DNA of 64,000 bases from Paenibacillus spiritus (GCF_008710135.1 NZ_VYKK01000022.1:186001-250000), one strand, 5' to 3'; numbered from the stretch's first letter, positions 44,259-53,242 are shown. Notes: generated from the letters alone by a model not told the origin. Program-made: numbers and translations.

Positions 44259-46208
44259 ATGAATATTTTGACGGTAGAGCATTTGACCAAAAGCTATGGA
44301 GAGAAGGTCCTCTTCCAGGACGCTTCCTTCGGGATGGACGAGCGGGATAAAGTAGGCGTCATCGGCGTCAACGGCACAGGCAAATCGACGCTGCTGCGAA
44401 TTATCGCGGGCGTCGAGAAAGCGGACGAAGGCACGATTGCCATCGGGAACAGCATCCGGGTCCAGGTAGTGACGCAGAATCCTGCGTACGACCCGGACGC
44501 GACGGTGCTGCAGCAGGTTCTCTCGGGCGATGATCCGGGCCTTGCGGGCATGCGCCGGTATACGGAGCTAGCCGACCGGCTGGCCGCCGATCCCGGCAAT
44601 GCTGCGCTGGAGGCCAAGCTGGCGGCGGCCGGACATGAGGTCGATGCCGCCGGGGCCTGGAGCCTGGAGAGCGAAGCCAAGGCAGTGCTCGGCAAGCTGG
44701 GCATCACGGGATTCGACGCCCGCATGGGCACGCTCTCGGGCGGCCAGCGCAAGCGGGTCGCACTGGCGGCGGCGCTCATTACGCCGTCCGAGCTGCTCAT
44801 TCTGGATGAGCCTACCAACCATATCGACACCGGCTCGGTCGCTTGGCTGGAGCAATACTTGCAGAAGCGCCGGGGCGCGCTCCTGATGGTAACGCATGAC
44901 CGCTACTTCCTGGAGCGGGTCTGCGGCGTCATGCTGGAACTCGACCAAGGCCGGATGTTCCGCTATGAAGCGAACTACTCCCGCTTCTTGGAACTGAAGG
45001 CAGACCGGGAAGAACGGGAAGCCGCCGAGGAGCAGAAGCGGCGAAATCTGCTGCGCAGCGAGCTGGCCTGGGTCCGGCGGGGCGCCAAGGCGCGGACGAC
45101 GAAGCAGAAGGCGCGGCTCGACCGGTTCGAGCAGCTCAAGGCGCAGACCGGCCAGTCGTCCGGACCGTCGCTGGAAATGTCGGCGGCCTCCACCCGGCTG
45201 GGACGCAAGATTCTGGAGCTGGACGGCCTGACCAAATCGGTCGGCGGGCGCACCCTGATTCGGGATTTGAGCTATATCGCCGTTCCGTTCGACCGTGTCG
45301 GCATTGTCGGACCCAACGGCAGCGGCAAGTCTACGCTGCTGAACCTGATTGCAGGAAGGCTTGCGCCCGACAGCGGCGTGGTGGAGCTTGGGCCGACGGT
45401 TAAGCTCGGTTACTTCATGCAGGAGCATCAGGATATGGATGAGAACCTGCGAGTCATTGAATACATCAAGGAAGAAGCGGAAGTCGTGCGCACGGCGGAC
45501 GGCTCGGCCATCACGGCTGCCCAGATGCTGGAGCGTTTTCTGTTCCCTCCGGCGATGCAGTGGACGCCGATCTCCCGGCTCTCCGGCGGAGAGAAGCGGC
45601 GGCTATATCTGCTGCGCGTGCTGATGGGCGCGCCGAATGTGCTGCTGCTGGATGAACCGACGAACGACCTCGACATCGGCACGCTGGCGATTCTGGAGGA
45701 CTATCTCGACGGCTTCCCCGGCGTCGTCTTCACGGTCTCCCATGACCGGTTCTTCCTGGACCGGACCGTGGACAAGATTCTGGCTTTCGAAGAAGGCGGC
45801 ATTCGGGTCCATGTCGGCGATTACAGCGAATATGAAGAATGGCTGGCCGAGAATGTACCGGCAAGCGGAGCGGCGGGACAGAGCCCGGCGCGGAGCGGAA
45901 ATGCGGGAGCATCCACAGGCGGGAAGGCCGAATCGGCGCCTTCCTCTTCCCGGACTTCGCCTTCTGCGAAGGAGAAAGTCAAGTTCACCTTCAAGGAGCA
46001 GAAGGAATATGAAGTGATCGACCGTCTGGTCGAGCAGGCGGAGCAGAGAATTGCCGAGGTCGCCGCGGCGATGGAGGCGGCTTTTGCCGATTCGGCCCGT
46101 CTGCAGGAGCTGATGAAGGAGCAGGCAGAGGCGGAGGCGGAGCTGGAACGCCTGATGGAACGCTGGACGTATCTGAACGAGCTGGCAGAGAGAATTGCGG
46201 CGCAATAG
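44259..46208 (+). CDS. ABC-F ATPase, Uup-like
   Basis: The 649-residue soluble protein has two ABC cassettes: Walker A GVNGTGKST, signature LSGGQRKRV and Walker B LLILDEPTNH; then GPNGSGKST, LSGGEKRRL and LLLLDEPTND. The inter-domain linker carries SELAWVRRGAKARTTKQKARLDRF, the mark of the Uup branch. A C-terminal extension after about 575 ends in a coiled coil (EVIDRLVEQAEQRIAEVAAAME and on), which in Uup binds DNA. It has no membrane domain, and a translation or genome-stability role is expected rather than transport. Confidence 0.9.
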   Translation: MNILTVEHLTKSYGEKVLFQDASFGMDERDKVGVIGVNGTGKSTLLRIIAGVEKADEGTIAIGNSIRVQVVTQNPAYDPDATVLQQVLSGDDPGLAGMRRYTELADRLAADPGNAALEAKLAAAGHEVDAAGAWSLESEAKAVLGKLGITGFDARMGTLSGGQRKRVALAAALITPSELLILDEPTNHIDTGSVAWLEQYLQKRRGALLMVTHDRYFLERVCGVMLELDQGRMFRYEANYSRFLELKADREEREAAEEQKRRNLLRSELAWVRRGAKARTTKQKARLDRFEQLKAQTGQSSGPSLEMSAASTRLGRKILELDGLTKSVGGRTLIRDLSYIAVPFDRVGIVGPNGSGKSTLLNLIAGRLAPDSGVVELGPTVKLGYFMQEHQDMDENLRVIEYIKEEAEVVRTADGSAITAAQMLERFLFPPAMQWTPISRLSGGEKRRLYLLRVLMGAPNVLLLDEPTNDLDIGTLAILEDYLDGFPGVVFTVSHDRFFLDRTVDKILAFEEGGIRVHVGDYSEYEEWLAENVPASGAAGQSPARSGNAGASTGGKAESAPSSSRTSPSAKEKVKFTFKEQKEYEVIDRLVEQAEQRIAEVAAAMEAAFADSARLQELMKEQAEAEAELERLMERWTYLNELAERIAAQ

Positions 46209-46250
46209 CCGAAGGGCAGGCCGTATAATATGGAGCAGGGAGTGACGGCA

Positions 46251-47429
46251 GTGCGCTATGATTTTGACCGGGTTGTGAACCGGCTGGGTACCCACTCGTA
46301 CAAATGGGATCAGATGGAGAAGCTGTATGGAAGCAAGGAAATTCTGCCGCTGTGGGTGGCCGACATGGATTTCGAGAGTCCTCCGGCTGTCAAGGAAGCG
46401 ATTGTGCGGCGGGCGGAGCTAGGCATTTATGGCTACAGCTTCGGCGAAGAGGGCTACCTGGACGCCATCGTGGATTGGCAGAGCCGCCGTCATGGCTGGG
46501 ACGTATCCAAGTCCTGGATTGCCCAGTCGCCGGGTATTGTCACGACGCTGAGTCTGGCGGTCGAACTCTTCAGCGAACCGGGAGCCGACGTCATTCTTCA
46601 GTCTCCCGTGTATTATCCGTTCTTCGATGTCATTCGGATGAACGGCCGCCGGGTGGCCGACAACCCGCTCGTGATCCGCAATGGCCGCTACGAAATGGAC
46701 TACGGTCATCTGGAGAGCCTGATGCAGGGCGGCGCCAAGCTGCTGCTGCTGTGCAGCCCGCATAACCCGGGCGGCCGGGTGTGGGAACGGGAAGAACTGC
46801 TGCGGGTGGGCGAGCTCTGCCGCCTCTATGGCGTCACCGTCGTATCCGACGAGATTCATGCCGACCTTGCCTTGCCCGGACACACGCATATTCCGTTCGC
46901 CTCGCTGTCGCCGGAGATCGCCGATCTTACGCTGACCGCGCTTGCAGCGACCAAGACGTTCAATCTGCCAGGGCTTCAGTCTTCGTATGCGATTGCCTCG
47001 AATCCCGAGCTGCGCCGCACGTTCGAGACCCGAATCAAGACGCTCAGCATTCATATGTTCAATCATTTTGCCCAGGACGCGGTGGAAGCGGCTTACCGGG
47101 AAGGCGGGGAGTGGCTGGATCAACTGCTGGCCTATATCTCCGCGAATCTGGATTTTGCCGCCGCTTACTTGGAGGAGCATCTGCCGCAGGTGAAGGTAAT
47201 GAAGCCGGAGGCTTCTTATCTGCTCTGGACGGACTGCCGCGAGCTCGGGCTGGATATAGCGGGGCTCAAGCAGCTGATGTACCGCGAAGCCGGGGTCGCC
47301 TTCAACGAAGGTTCGATCTACGGCGCCTCGGGCGAAGGTTGGCTGCGGATCAACGTGGCCTGCCCGCGCTCCATCCTGGAGCAGGCGCTGGAACGCTTCT
47401 GCGCGGCGGCCGCCGCTTATGTGAAATAG
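46251..47429 (+). CDS. patB: PatB/MalY-type cystathionine beta-lyase (PLP)
   Basis: The 392-residue fold-I PLP enzyme resembles B. subtilis PatB: LGTHSYKWDQME, LPLWVADMDFESP, SPGIVTTLSLAVELF, CSPHNPGGRVW and VVSDEIHADL. The PLP lysine is Lys235 in ATKTFNLPGLQSS. It cleaves C-S bonds of cystathionine or related cysteine conjugates. The GTG at 46251 fits PatB starts and sits 9 bases after GGGAG; an ATG 7 codons earlier (46230) is also possible. A terminator follows. Confidence 0.9.
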   Translation: MRYDFDRVVNRLGTHSYKWDQMEKLYGSKEILPLWVADMDFESPPAVKEAIVRRAELGIYGYSFGEEGYLDAIVDWQSRRHGWDVSKSWIAQSPGIVTTLSLAVELFSEPGADVILQSPVYYPFFDVIRMNGRRVADNPLVIRNGRYEMDYGHLESLMQGGAKLLLLCSPHNPGGRVWEREELLRVGELCRLYGVTVVSDEIHADLALPGHTHIPFASLSPEIADLTLTALAATKTFNLPGLQSSYAIASNPELRRTFETRIKTLSIHMFNHFAQDAVEAAYREGGEWLDQLLAYISANLDFAAAYLEEHLPQVKVMKPEASYLLWTDCRELGLDIAGLKQLMYREAGVAFNEGSIYGASGEGWLRINVACPRSILEQALERFCAAAAAYVK

Positions 47430-47466
47430 ACGGAGGGCAGAAAGGGCGTGTTCCTCCGTGCAACCC

Positions 47467-47506
47467 AAAGACCGGAAGCGCCGCAAGGCGAATCCGGTCT
47501 TTTCTT
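47467..47506 (+). terminator. Terminator after patB
   Basis: AAAGACCGGA/TCCGGTCTTT stem around an inner GCGCC...GGCG segment, then TTTTCTT. It faces the convergent SunI-like gene. Confidence 0.8.
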
Positions 47507-47516
47507 GACACCTTAT

Positions 47517-47783
47517 TCAGCGCGTCGCAATCAGCGTCTCGATTCTCTTTCGGATCGAATTTCCGTTGGTCGTGAACAGCAGATAGGTCCGCGTGTCGGT
47601 CCGGATTACAATCCGGTCCGTTGTGCCGTATGCGGCTCCGATTCGAATCGCGGCAGGGTCTTCGCCTCCGTACGTAGGATCTTCCGCTACCTCCCGAATC
47701 TCCGCAACCGGAATTTCAATCCGGGACAGCTGCCAGACCAGGATCAGCTTATCGCCTGCCCGTTCAACTTGAATTCCTAACAT
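47517..47783 (-). CDS. SunI/YnzG-like protein (UPF0457)
   Basis: The 88-residue beta-rich protein matches the UPF0457 family: MLGIQVERAGDKLILVWQLSRIEIPVAEI, YGGEDPAAIRIGAAYGTTDR and TRTYLLFTTNG. B. subtilis SunI, the immunity protein of the bacteriocin sublancin, and its paralogue YnzG belong here. No sublancin-type gene lies beside it, and no membrane anchor is obvious in this copy, so it may be the YnzG kind. GGAGGC precedes the ATG. Confidence 0.75.
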   Translation of the reverse strand: MLGIQVERAGDKLILVWQLSRIEIPVAEIREVAEDPTYGGEDPAAIRIGAAYGTTDRIVIRTDTRTYLLFTTNGNSIRKRIETLIATR

Positions 47784-47823
47784 TAGGTACGCCTCCCTTA
47801 ATAGAAATGGACGGTCCGCCGCT

Positions 47824-48744
47824 TCACTCCGCTTCCTTCACAATCGCCGGCTTCACGGCGATCATCTGCATCACCGGCCGCCCGTCACCCGTCAGCACCG
47901 CCTCATCGGCATTCATCTGGGAAGAGCCGTCGCCATCGAGGTAGATTCCTTCCCGTCCTTCGCCCGGGACCGCCTCCAGCACTGCCCGGCGAAAGGCTTC
48001 GCCGGTGCACAAAGTCGAAGAGACAATGAGCCGCAGCTCGCCGGCCGCATTGTACACCATCCCGGAACGCAGCCTGCGTTCTTCGGAGAAGGGCAAGCGC
48101 TGGGCGGCAGCGGCGGCCGTCCACCCGGCTTCATCGCCGAGGTTCATGCTGACGCCGCCTTGCGCCCAGTAATGCCCGCGGTCCAGTACGGCGATATCGT
48201 CGCCCGAAGAGACGACCTGGACGGAGAAGAGGCGGGAGGCTCCATCCCATACCAGCGTTCCGCGGGCATACTTGGCATTGAACCAGCCGGAGCCGGGTCC
48301 GCGTTCATCGCCTCCCGCCGGGCGGTCGTTCATAATCGCGATGGACAGCAGCGCTTTCTCGTAGAAGAAGCCGCCGTTGATTCCGTAGGCCGCGGTCTCT
48401 TTCAGGGGGACGCCGGCTGCGCGAAGTTCAACATCCCCGGGAGCAACGCGCATCAGATGGAGCCGGACGCCTTCGCTGCTGACGTATTCCTCGTACTTGT
48501 AGGCGTGAGGCTGACCCTGAAAAAGCACTTTGCTGTCCGGCCGTTTCACCGACCAGATCAAGAGAGCCGCGCTCAGCAGCAGCAGACCGCTGAACAGGGC
48601 CGCAGTCCGCCTGACGGCCAGCCGCCTGGTTGCCCGGGCTGCGCCTCCAGACCGGGGCGGCCGGCCTGGGCCCGGTTCCGGGCTGCCGCTCTCCCCGGGT
48701 GTCTGCCCGCTCTCCCGGGGGTTGGACTCACCGTGCGCCGACAT
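47824..48744 (-). CDS. Phosphodiester glycosidase (NAGPA-domain) membrane protein
   Basis: The 306-residue product has a Gly/Pro/Ser-rich cytoplasmic head, a membrane segment at about 47-66, and an extracellular NAGPA domain: AYGINGGFFYEK, VWDGASRLF, YWAQGGVSMNLG and GIYLDGDGSSQMNA. The family removes GlcNAc from phosphodiesters, and in Bacillus YoqG/YngK-like forms act on wall polymers. It overlaps the end of the upstream M42 gene by 17 bp, so both are on one transcript. Confidence 0.83.
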   Translation of the reverse strand: MSAHGESNPRESGQTPGESGSPEPGPGRPPRSGGAARATRRLAVRRTAALFSGLLLLSAALLIWSVKRPDSKVLFQGQPHAYKYEEYVSSEGVRLHLMRVAPGDVELRAAGVPLKETAAYGINGGFFYEKALLSIAIMNDRPAGGDERGPGSGWFNAKYARGTLVWDGASRLFSVQVVSSGDDIAVLDRGHYWAQGGVSMNLGDEAGWTAAAAAQRLPFSEERRLRSGMVYNAAGELRLIVSSTLCTGEAFRRAVLEAVPGEGREGIYLDGDGSSQMNADEAVLTGDGRPVMQMIAVKPAIVKEAE

Positions 48745-49777
48745 AGGCCGCCAGCAGGCGGGTGGTATTCAGGACGGCCTGCTTATGCGTCCGCTCCATG
48801 GAGTGGGAGGCGTGTACGCCAGGACCGATCAAGGCGGCGCGAATGTTGTGCCCGCCGTGAAGGGCGGCGGAGGCATCCGAGCCGTAGTGCGGATAAATAT
48901 CCACGGCATGCGGGATGTCCAGTTCCCGCGCCAGTTCGATCAGCCGGCCGGTCATGGCATAGTCGTAAGGACCGGTGGAGTCTTTCGCGCAGATGGAGAC
49001 ATCCGTCTCTTTGCACTCCAGATCATTTCCGATAACGCCCATATCGACTGCAATCAGCTCGCTGATGTCCTGCGGAATCCAGGCGGCTCCGTGGCCGACC
49101 TCCTCATAATTCGAGATCAGCAGCTTCAGATTGTAGAGCGGCTTCCAGCCTTCGCGCTTCATGCTCTCCAGCAGGCCGAGCAGAGCCGCCGTGCTGGCTT
49201 TGTCGTCGATATGCCGGGATTTGATGAACCCGCTCGGGGTGATGACCGGACGGGCATTGAAGGAGATGAAGTCGCCGTTCGCGATGCCGAGCTTCAGCAC
49301 ATCGTCTTTGCTGTGAACCAGCTCGTCGATCCGAATCTCCATATTCTCTTCGGTACGCTTGGCATCCTGCTCGTCACGGGGATAGGCGTGAGCGGAAGGA
49401 CGGGTGGAGAGGATGGTACCCGTGTAGGCCGCGCCGCTGCGGGTATGGATCACACAGTATTCGTTCTCGATGCTGTTCATCGTGAAGCCGCCGACCAGGG
49501 TGAAGCGGAGCGTTCCGCCCGGCTTGATTGCTCTTACCATCGCGCCGAGGGTGTCGACATGCGCGCTGAGCCCGACCGTCCGCGAGCCGTCCAGACCGGC
49601 TACGCCCAGAATCAGGCCGCCTTTCTCGTTCCAGGACAACTCCGCTCCGAGCGCCGCCGCCTCTTCTGCCACATAGCGCAGCACCTCATGGGTATAGCCG
49701 CTCGGGCTTGGCGTCTCGAGCAGCTTCATCAGTACGCGAAGAATATAGTCTTCATTGGGTTGAATCGTCCGTGTCAT
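48728..49777 (-). CDS. M42-family dinuclear-zinc aminopeptidase
   Basis: The 349-residue cytoplasmic peptidase is of the YsdC/glutamyl-aminopeptidase type. The co-catalytic zinc set is visible: His in LSAHVDT, Asp in HIDDKAS, the Glu pair in SNYEEVGHG, Asp in AVDMG, and His in VHASHSMERTH. GGAGG lies before the ATG. It leads a two-gene unit with the NAGPA gene. Confidence 0.92.
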   Translation of the reverse strand: MTRTIQPNEDYILRVLMKLLETPSPSGYTHEVLRYVAEEAAALGAELSWNEKGGLILGVAGLDGSRTVGLSAHVDTLGAMVRAIKPGGTLRFTLVGGFTMNSIENEYCVIHTRSGAAYTGTILSTRPSAHAYPRDEQDAKRTEENMEIRIDELVHSKDDVLKLGIANGDFISFNARPVITPSGFIKSRHIDDKASTAALLGLLESMKREGWKPLYNLKLLISNYEEVGHGAAWIPQDISELIAVDMGVIGNDLECKETDVSICAKDSTGPYDYAMTGRLIELARELDIPHAVDIYPHYGSDASAALHGGHNIRAALIGPGVHASHSMERTHKQAVLNTTRLLAAYVGAR

Positions 49778-49846
49778 TTGCGGATACCTCCTATAAATCG
49801 TTCCGTATTCTTCAATAACAAGTTCCGGCCGCCCGAATTTCTTCCT

Positions 49847-50191
49847 CTACAGGGAGGAGGGGGGCATGTCCGGCACATCTCGGGATGCGGCCGGGGAGTG
49901 CTCCATCGACGGCACGGGAGCCGTCTCAAGCCCGGCAATCAGGGCCCGAGCTTCGTTAAGCTCGCCCGTCAGCGTCTTGATTTTCTTCTGAAGCTTGAAC
50001 TGCCGCACAATGCCGAATGCGCCGACAATCAGCCCGCCGATCAGCGTGCAGCCGATAATGACGACGATCAGCGGCAGATCGACCTCGCTGAAGCCGAAAT
50101 CGACCGGAACGGAACCTACGTTAAATACAGCGAAGATAGCGATAAGCAGCGCAAAAATCAAGCCCAGGATAATCGTCCATTGCGTCCTCAT
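49847..50191 (-). CDS. LapA-domain (DUF1049) membrane protein
   Basis: The 114-residue product has two membrane segments (about 5-23 and 40-62) with FNVGSVPVDFGF between them, the LapA hallmark. A short coiled coil (QKKIKTLTGELNEARALI) and a disordered tail follow. E. coli LapA works in lipopolysaccharide assembly, but the role in Gram-positives is unknown. The ATG at 50191 follows AAGGAGG; 37 codons upstream in frame lack a start signal. Confidence 0.85.
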   Translation of the reverse strand: MRTQWTIILGLIFALLIAIFAVFNVGSVPVDFGFSEVDLPLIVVIIGCTLIGGLIVGAFGIVRQFKLQKKIKTLTGELNEARALIAGLETAPVPSMEHSPAASRDVPDMPPSSL

Positions 50192-50316
50192 TCTTACAGC
50201 CTCCTTAAGCGTCCTGTTGTCATAATAAAATCCCTTGCCCGTCCGAGCAAGAAAATAGACCTTCGAGTCCGGTTTCCTGCTGCGCCAAGCAAGGGATGCC
50301 AAGTAGCGGCTTTCTC

Positions 50317-52107
50317 TTATTTCGTCAGTTCTTCCATCTGTTCGATGACGTTCTCGAAGACGCTCATCGCTTCGCGGATCGGCTGCGGCGAGGACATATC
50401 GACGCCCGCTTTTCTCAGAATATTGATGGAATAATCGCTGCCTCCGCTCTTGAGGAACCCGAGGTAGCGGTCTACCGCCGGCTGGCCTTCCTCCAGAATC
50501 TGTTTCGAGAAGCTGGTCGCCGCCGAGAAGCCCGTTGCATATTTATAGACATAGAAGCTGGTGTAGAAATGCGGAATCCGCGCCCATTCCATCTCGATGT
50601 CCTGGTCCACGACCATGTTGCCGCCGTAATATTTCTTGTTGAGGTCGTAGTAAATGGCCGACAGATCCTGCGGCGTCAGCGATTCATCGCTCTCGGCCCG
50701 CTCGTGGACGATTTTCTCGAACTCCGCGAACATGGTCTGGCGGAACACGGTCGTGCGGAACTGATCGGCGTAGTAGGTGAGCAGGTACATTTTCTCCTTC
50801 GGATCGGTCGATTTCTTCAGCAGGTAATCCATCAGCAGCGCTTCATTGGTCGTAGAGGCCACTTCGGCGAGGAAAATGGTGTACTGCGCGTCCCGGTATT
50901 TCAGCGCGTTGTCCGAATAATAGGAGTGAAGCGCATGGCCCATTTCATGAGCCAGCGTGAACATGCTGTTCAGGTTGTCGTTGTGGTTCAGCAGAACGTA
51001 CGGATGGGTGCCGTAAGCGCCCCAGCTGTATGCGCCGGTCCGTTTGTTCTCATTCTCGTAGACGTCGATCCAGCCGTTGTCGAAGCCTTCCTGCAGCACC
51101 CGGGCATAATCCGCGCCGAGCGGCTTGAGGCCTTCCTTGATGATCTTCTTGGCTTCCGCGAACGGAATGTCCAGCTTATATTCATCCACCAGGGGAGCGA
51201 ACAGATCATACATATGCAGTTCGTCCAGCCCCAGGAGCTTCTGGCGCAGCTTCATGTAACGGTGCATCAGAGGCAGGCTCTCGTGGACCGTATCGATCAG
51301 GTTGGTGTACACTTCCTTCGGGATATTGTCGCCGTAGAGGGACATCTCCAGCACGGAAGGATATTTGCGCACACGGGAGTAGAAGACGTTCTTGTTGACG
51401 TTGGCGCCCAGCGTAGCGGCGATCGTATTCTTCTGCTTGGCGTACGTGTCATAGACGGCTTTAAAAGCGCTGCGCCGGACATCCCGGTTCGGGCTCTCCA
51501 GGAACTTGATGTAGCTGCCGTGCGTCAGCTCCACTTCCTTGCCGTTCTCGTCCTTGATCTTCGGGAACTTCAGGTCGGCATTGTTGAGCATGCCGAAGAT
51601 GTTCTGGGGAGCCTGGGACAGTGTGCCGACCTGTGCCAGCAGAGCTTCCTCGGCCTGGGACAGCACATGCGCCTTCTCCCGTTTCATTTCGGTCAGCGTG
51701 AACGTATATTCGGAGAGGGCCGGATCGGCAATGAAGGCGTCCAGCGTCTCATCCGGCAGCGAGAGAATCTCCGGCGTCACATAGGAGAGAGCTTCTCCCG
51801 CGTCGATGCTGAGCTTCTTCGCTTTTTGCGTAAGCGCCTGGGACTTCGGGTTGGCCGTGTCTTCATCCTGGCGCATATGGGCGTATACATAAAGACGTTC
51901 CGTCAGCAAGGACAGCTTGTCGTCGAACTCGAAGCATTCCTTGAGCGCGGCGGCATCGGTCAGCTTGCCCCGGAACTTGGAGGCTTCCTTGATCAGCGAT
52001 TTGGTCTCATCATAAGTGCGGTCCCATTCCTGCTGAGAGGCGAACATATCCTCAAGCTTCCAGCGGTTCTCGGCCGGAACTTCACTTCTCTTCAATAATT
52101 GTTCCAT
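50317..52107 (-). CDS. pepF: Oligoendopeptidase F
   Basis: The 596-residue M3 zinc endopeptidase degrades oligopeptides in the cytoplasm. The active site is His387-Glu-Met-Gly-His391 with a downstream metal Glu, the same numbering as Lactococcus PepF. Other family blocks are RSEVPAENRWKLEDMF, SLYGDNIPKEVYTNLI and ARIPHFYTSFYVYKYATGF. The ATG at 52107 follows AGGAGG; the 43 upstream codons in the frame resemble a signal peptide only by chance and precede the ribosome site. Confidence 0.95.
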   Translation of the reverse strand: MEQLLKRSEVPAENRWKLEDMFASQQEWDRTYDETKSLIKEASKFRGKLTDAAALKECFEFDDKLSLLTERLYVYAHMRQDEDTANPKSQALTQKAKKLSIDAGEALSYVTPEILSLPDETLDAFIADPALSEYTFTLTEMKREKAHVLSQAEEALLAQVGTLSQAPQNIFGMLNNADLKFPKIKDENGKEVELTHGSYIKFLESPNRDVRRSAFKAVYDTYAKQKNTIAATLGANVNKNVFYSRVRKYPSVLEMSLYGDNIPKEVYTNLIDTVHESLPLMHRYMKLRQKLLGLDELHMYDLFAPLVDEYKLDIPFAEAKKIIKEGLKPLGADYARVLQEGFDNGWIDVYENENKRTGAYSWGAYGTHPYVLLNHNDNLNSMFTLAHEMGHALHSYYSDNALKYRDAQYTIFLAEVASTTNEALLMDYLLKKSTDPKEKMYLLTYYADQFRTTVFRQTMFAEFEKIVHERAESDESLTPQDLSAIYYDLNKKYYGGNMVVDQDIEMEWARIPHFYTSFYVYKYATGFSAATSFSKQILEEGQPAVDRYLGFLKSGGSDYSINILRKAGVDMSSPQPIREAMSVFENVIEQMEELTK

Positions 52108-52303
52108 GGGAATCCTCCTCGTATCGTGGGATAATGGCGGCTCGGGCCGCAGCTGCCGCCCGGACGCGCCGGAGACGTTCGTAACCAGCAGGCCGAGCGC
52201 GAGCGCAGCCAGGCCGGTTCGGAAGGGGAAAGGCATAGCGTAACCTCCTGACGCTTGTCGTAGGTTCGCCTAGTGTTCCCCGCATCTCCGGTTGTATGAA
52301 AGA

Positions 52304-52480
52304 TTATGAAGCATTCAGCATGGCGATGACGACCAGCACAAAGGCTATGGCAATCATGACCACCGCGGCAAGGGCCAGCGGTCGCCGCAGCTTCGGCTCC
52401 AGGCGGTCGCGCATAAGAATCAGAACGCCGCCGAGGCACAGCACCGCGATGATATAGATGACCAGACTGTCATTGTTCAT
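52304..52480 (-). CDS. Small two-segment membrane protein
   Basis: The 58-residue frame begins MNNDSLVIYIIAVLCLGG and ends VVIAMLNAS, with hydrophobic segments at about 6-20 and 36-54 and a basic loop (MRDRLEPKLRRP) between. AGGTG lies 8 bases before the ATG, only 3 bases after the stop of the next upstream gene. The frame ends at TAA and the codons follow the local G/C-rich third-position habit. I do not recognise a family. Confidence 0.65.
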   Translation of the reverse strand: MNNDSLVIYIIAVLCLGGVLILMRDRLEPKLRRPLALAAVVMIAIAFVLVVIAMLNAS

Positions 52481-52483
52481 CCG

Positions 52484-52717
52484 TCACACCTGTTTGAATG
52501 CGGCGATAATGCGCTCGTATTCCTCTTCGTTATCCTTGAAGGATTCTCTCGTGAAGCGATTGTGTACCCATTGCATCATAGCCGGGCGGCTGATAAACGT
52601 ATGCGTATCCTCGCCCCACTGGTCGGAAATTTCGCGGAGCACAATGTACCGTCCCTGCACTTCTACGGTCATCATGTTCCATTTGTCGGTTTTGTAAATT
52701 TCGTGTTTTTTGATCAT
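52484..52717 (-). CDS. Conserved small protein of unknown function
   Basis: The 77-residue soluble protein (IKKHEIYKTDKWNMMTVEVQGRYIVLREISDQWG, then FISRPAMMQWVHNRF) has alternating strands and a C-terminal helix (DNEEEYERIIAAF). AGGGTGGGACC precedes the ATG at 52717; an upstream in-frame ATG lacks a site. The small membrane-protein gene follows 3 bases on. Its own promoter region backs onto that of the cold-shock gene. Confidence 0.7.
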   Translation of the reverse strand: MIKKHEIYKTDKWNMMTVEVQGRYIVLREISDQWGEDTHTFISRPAMMQWVHNRFTRESFKDNEEEYERIIAAFKQV

Positions 52718-52814
52718 GTTGGTCCCACCCTGGCGATAATTGGCTTTTGGGTTCATGATAACGCACCGGGGAAGGCAAATGCAAATTAAATCCGGTTAAA
52801 TCGGATTTCATCCA

Positions 52815-52843
52815 TTGCGAAGTCGCAAGGGATGGAGTATAAT
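52815..52843 (+). promoter_or_regulatory. Promoter of the cold-shock gene
   Basis: TTGCGA (52815-52820), 17 bases, TATAAT (52838-52843). The -35 sits inside an inverted repeat TTGCGA-AG-TCGCAA. Confidence 0.75.
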
Positions 52844-52852
52844 GCAAATATA

Positions 52853-52866
52853 CGCCATATATGGCG
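52853..52866 (+). promoter_or_regulatory. Hairpin at the 5' end of the cold-shock mRNA
   Basis: CGCCATATATGGCG, a 14-base palindrome, begins within a few bases of the predicted start and is followed by GTATTTTT and then AGGAGG. It resembles a small attenuator or temperature-sensitive fold. Confidence 0.5.
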
Positions 52867-52888
52867 GTATTTTTAGGAGGTTGTTCAT

Positions 52889-53086
52889 TTGAAAGGTACA
52901 GTAAAATGGTTTAACGCAGAAAAAGGTTACGGCTTCATTCAAGTTGAAGGCGGCGAAGACGTATTCGTTCATTTCTCCGCAATCCAGGGCGACGGCTTCA
53001 AGACTCTGGAAGAAGGCCAATCGGTTGAATTTGACATCACTGAAGGCAACCGCGGACCACAGGCCGCTAACGTTAACAAGCTGTAA
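52889..53086 (+). CDS. Cold-shock protein (CspA/CspB family)
   Basis: The 65-residue single-domain RNA chaperone has RNP1 KGYGFIQV and RNP2 VFVHF, opening with [11 protein letters not shown]. The TTG start follows AGGAGG by 8 bases. The leader is short (about 40 bases) compared with E. coli cspA. It is monocistronic. Codon use is that of a highly expressed gene. Confidence 0.96.
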   Translation: MKGTVKWFNAEKGYGFIQVEGGEDVFVHFSAIQGDGFKTLEEGQSVEFDITEGNRGPQAANVNKL

Positions 53087-53185
53087 GAATTGATATTAAG
53101 AAAGTGCCGAGGGGACATCCCCCAGGCTCATATATATGCTTGAATGATAGGCTTGAACAAGCGTTATCCGACAAGACATAACTCA

Positions 53186-53215
53186 GGGCGCATTCCTTCC
53201 GGAATGCGTCTTTTT
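53186..53215 (+). terminator. Terminator after the cold-shock gene
   Basis: CGCATTCC-TTCC-GGAATGCG stem followed by TCTTTTT, about 100 bases after the stop; the gap holds nothing else recognisable. Confidence 0.8.
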
Positions 53216-53242
53216 AATGATTGCAGGGTCCGGCAAAAGAAG

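Noticed and set aside
48530..50434. Plus-strand open frame of 634 codons opposite the NAGPA, M42 and LapA genes
   Set aside because: It spans three good genes and their junctions, so it cannot be a real gene alongside them.
50296..52098. Plus-strand open frame of 600 codons opposite pepF
   Set aside because: pepF has its HEMGH site and full length on the other strand; this frame is its mirror.
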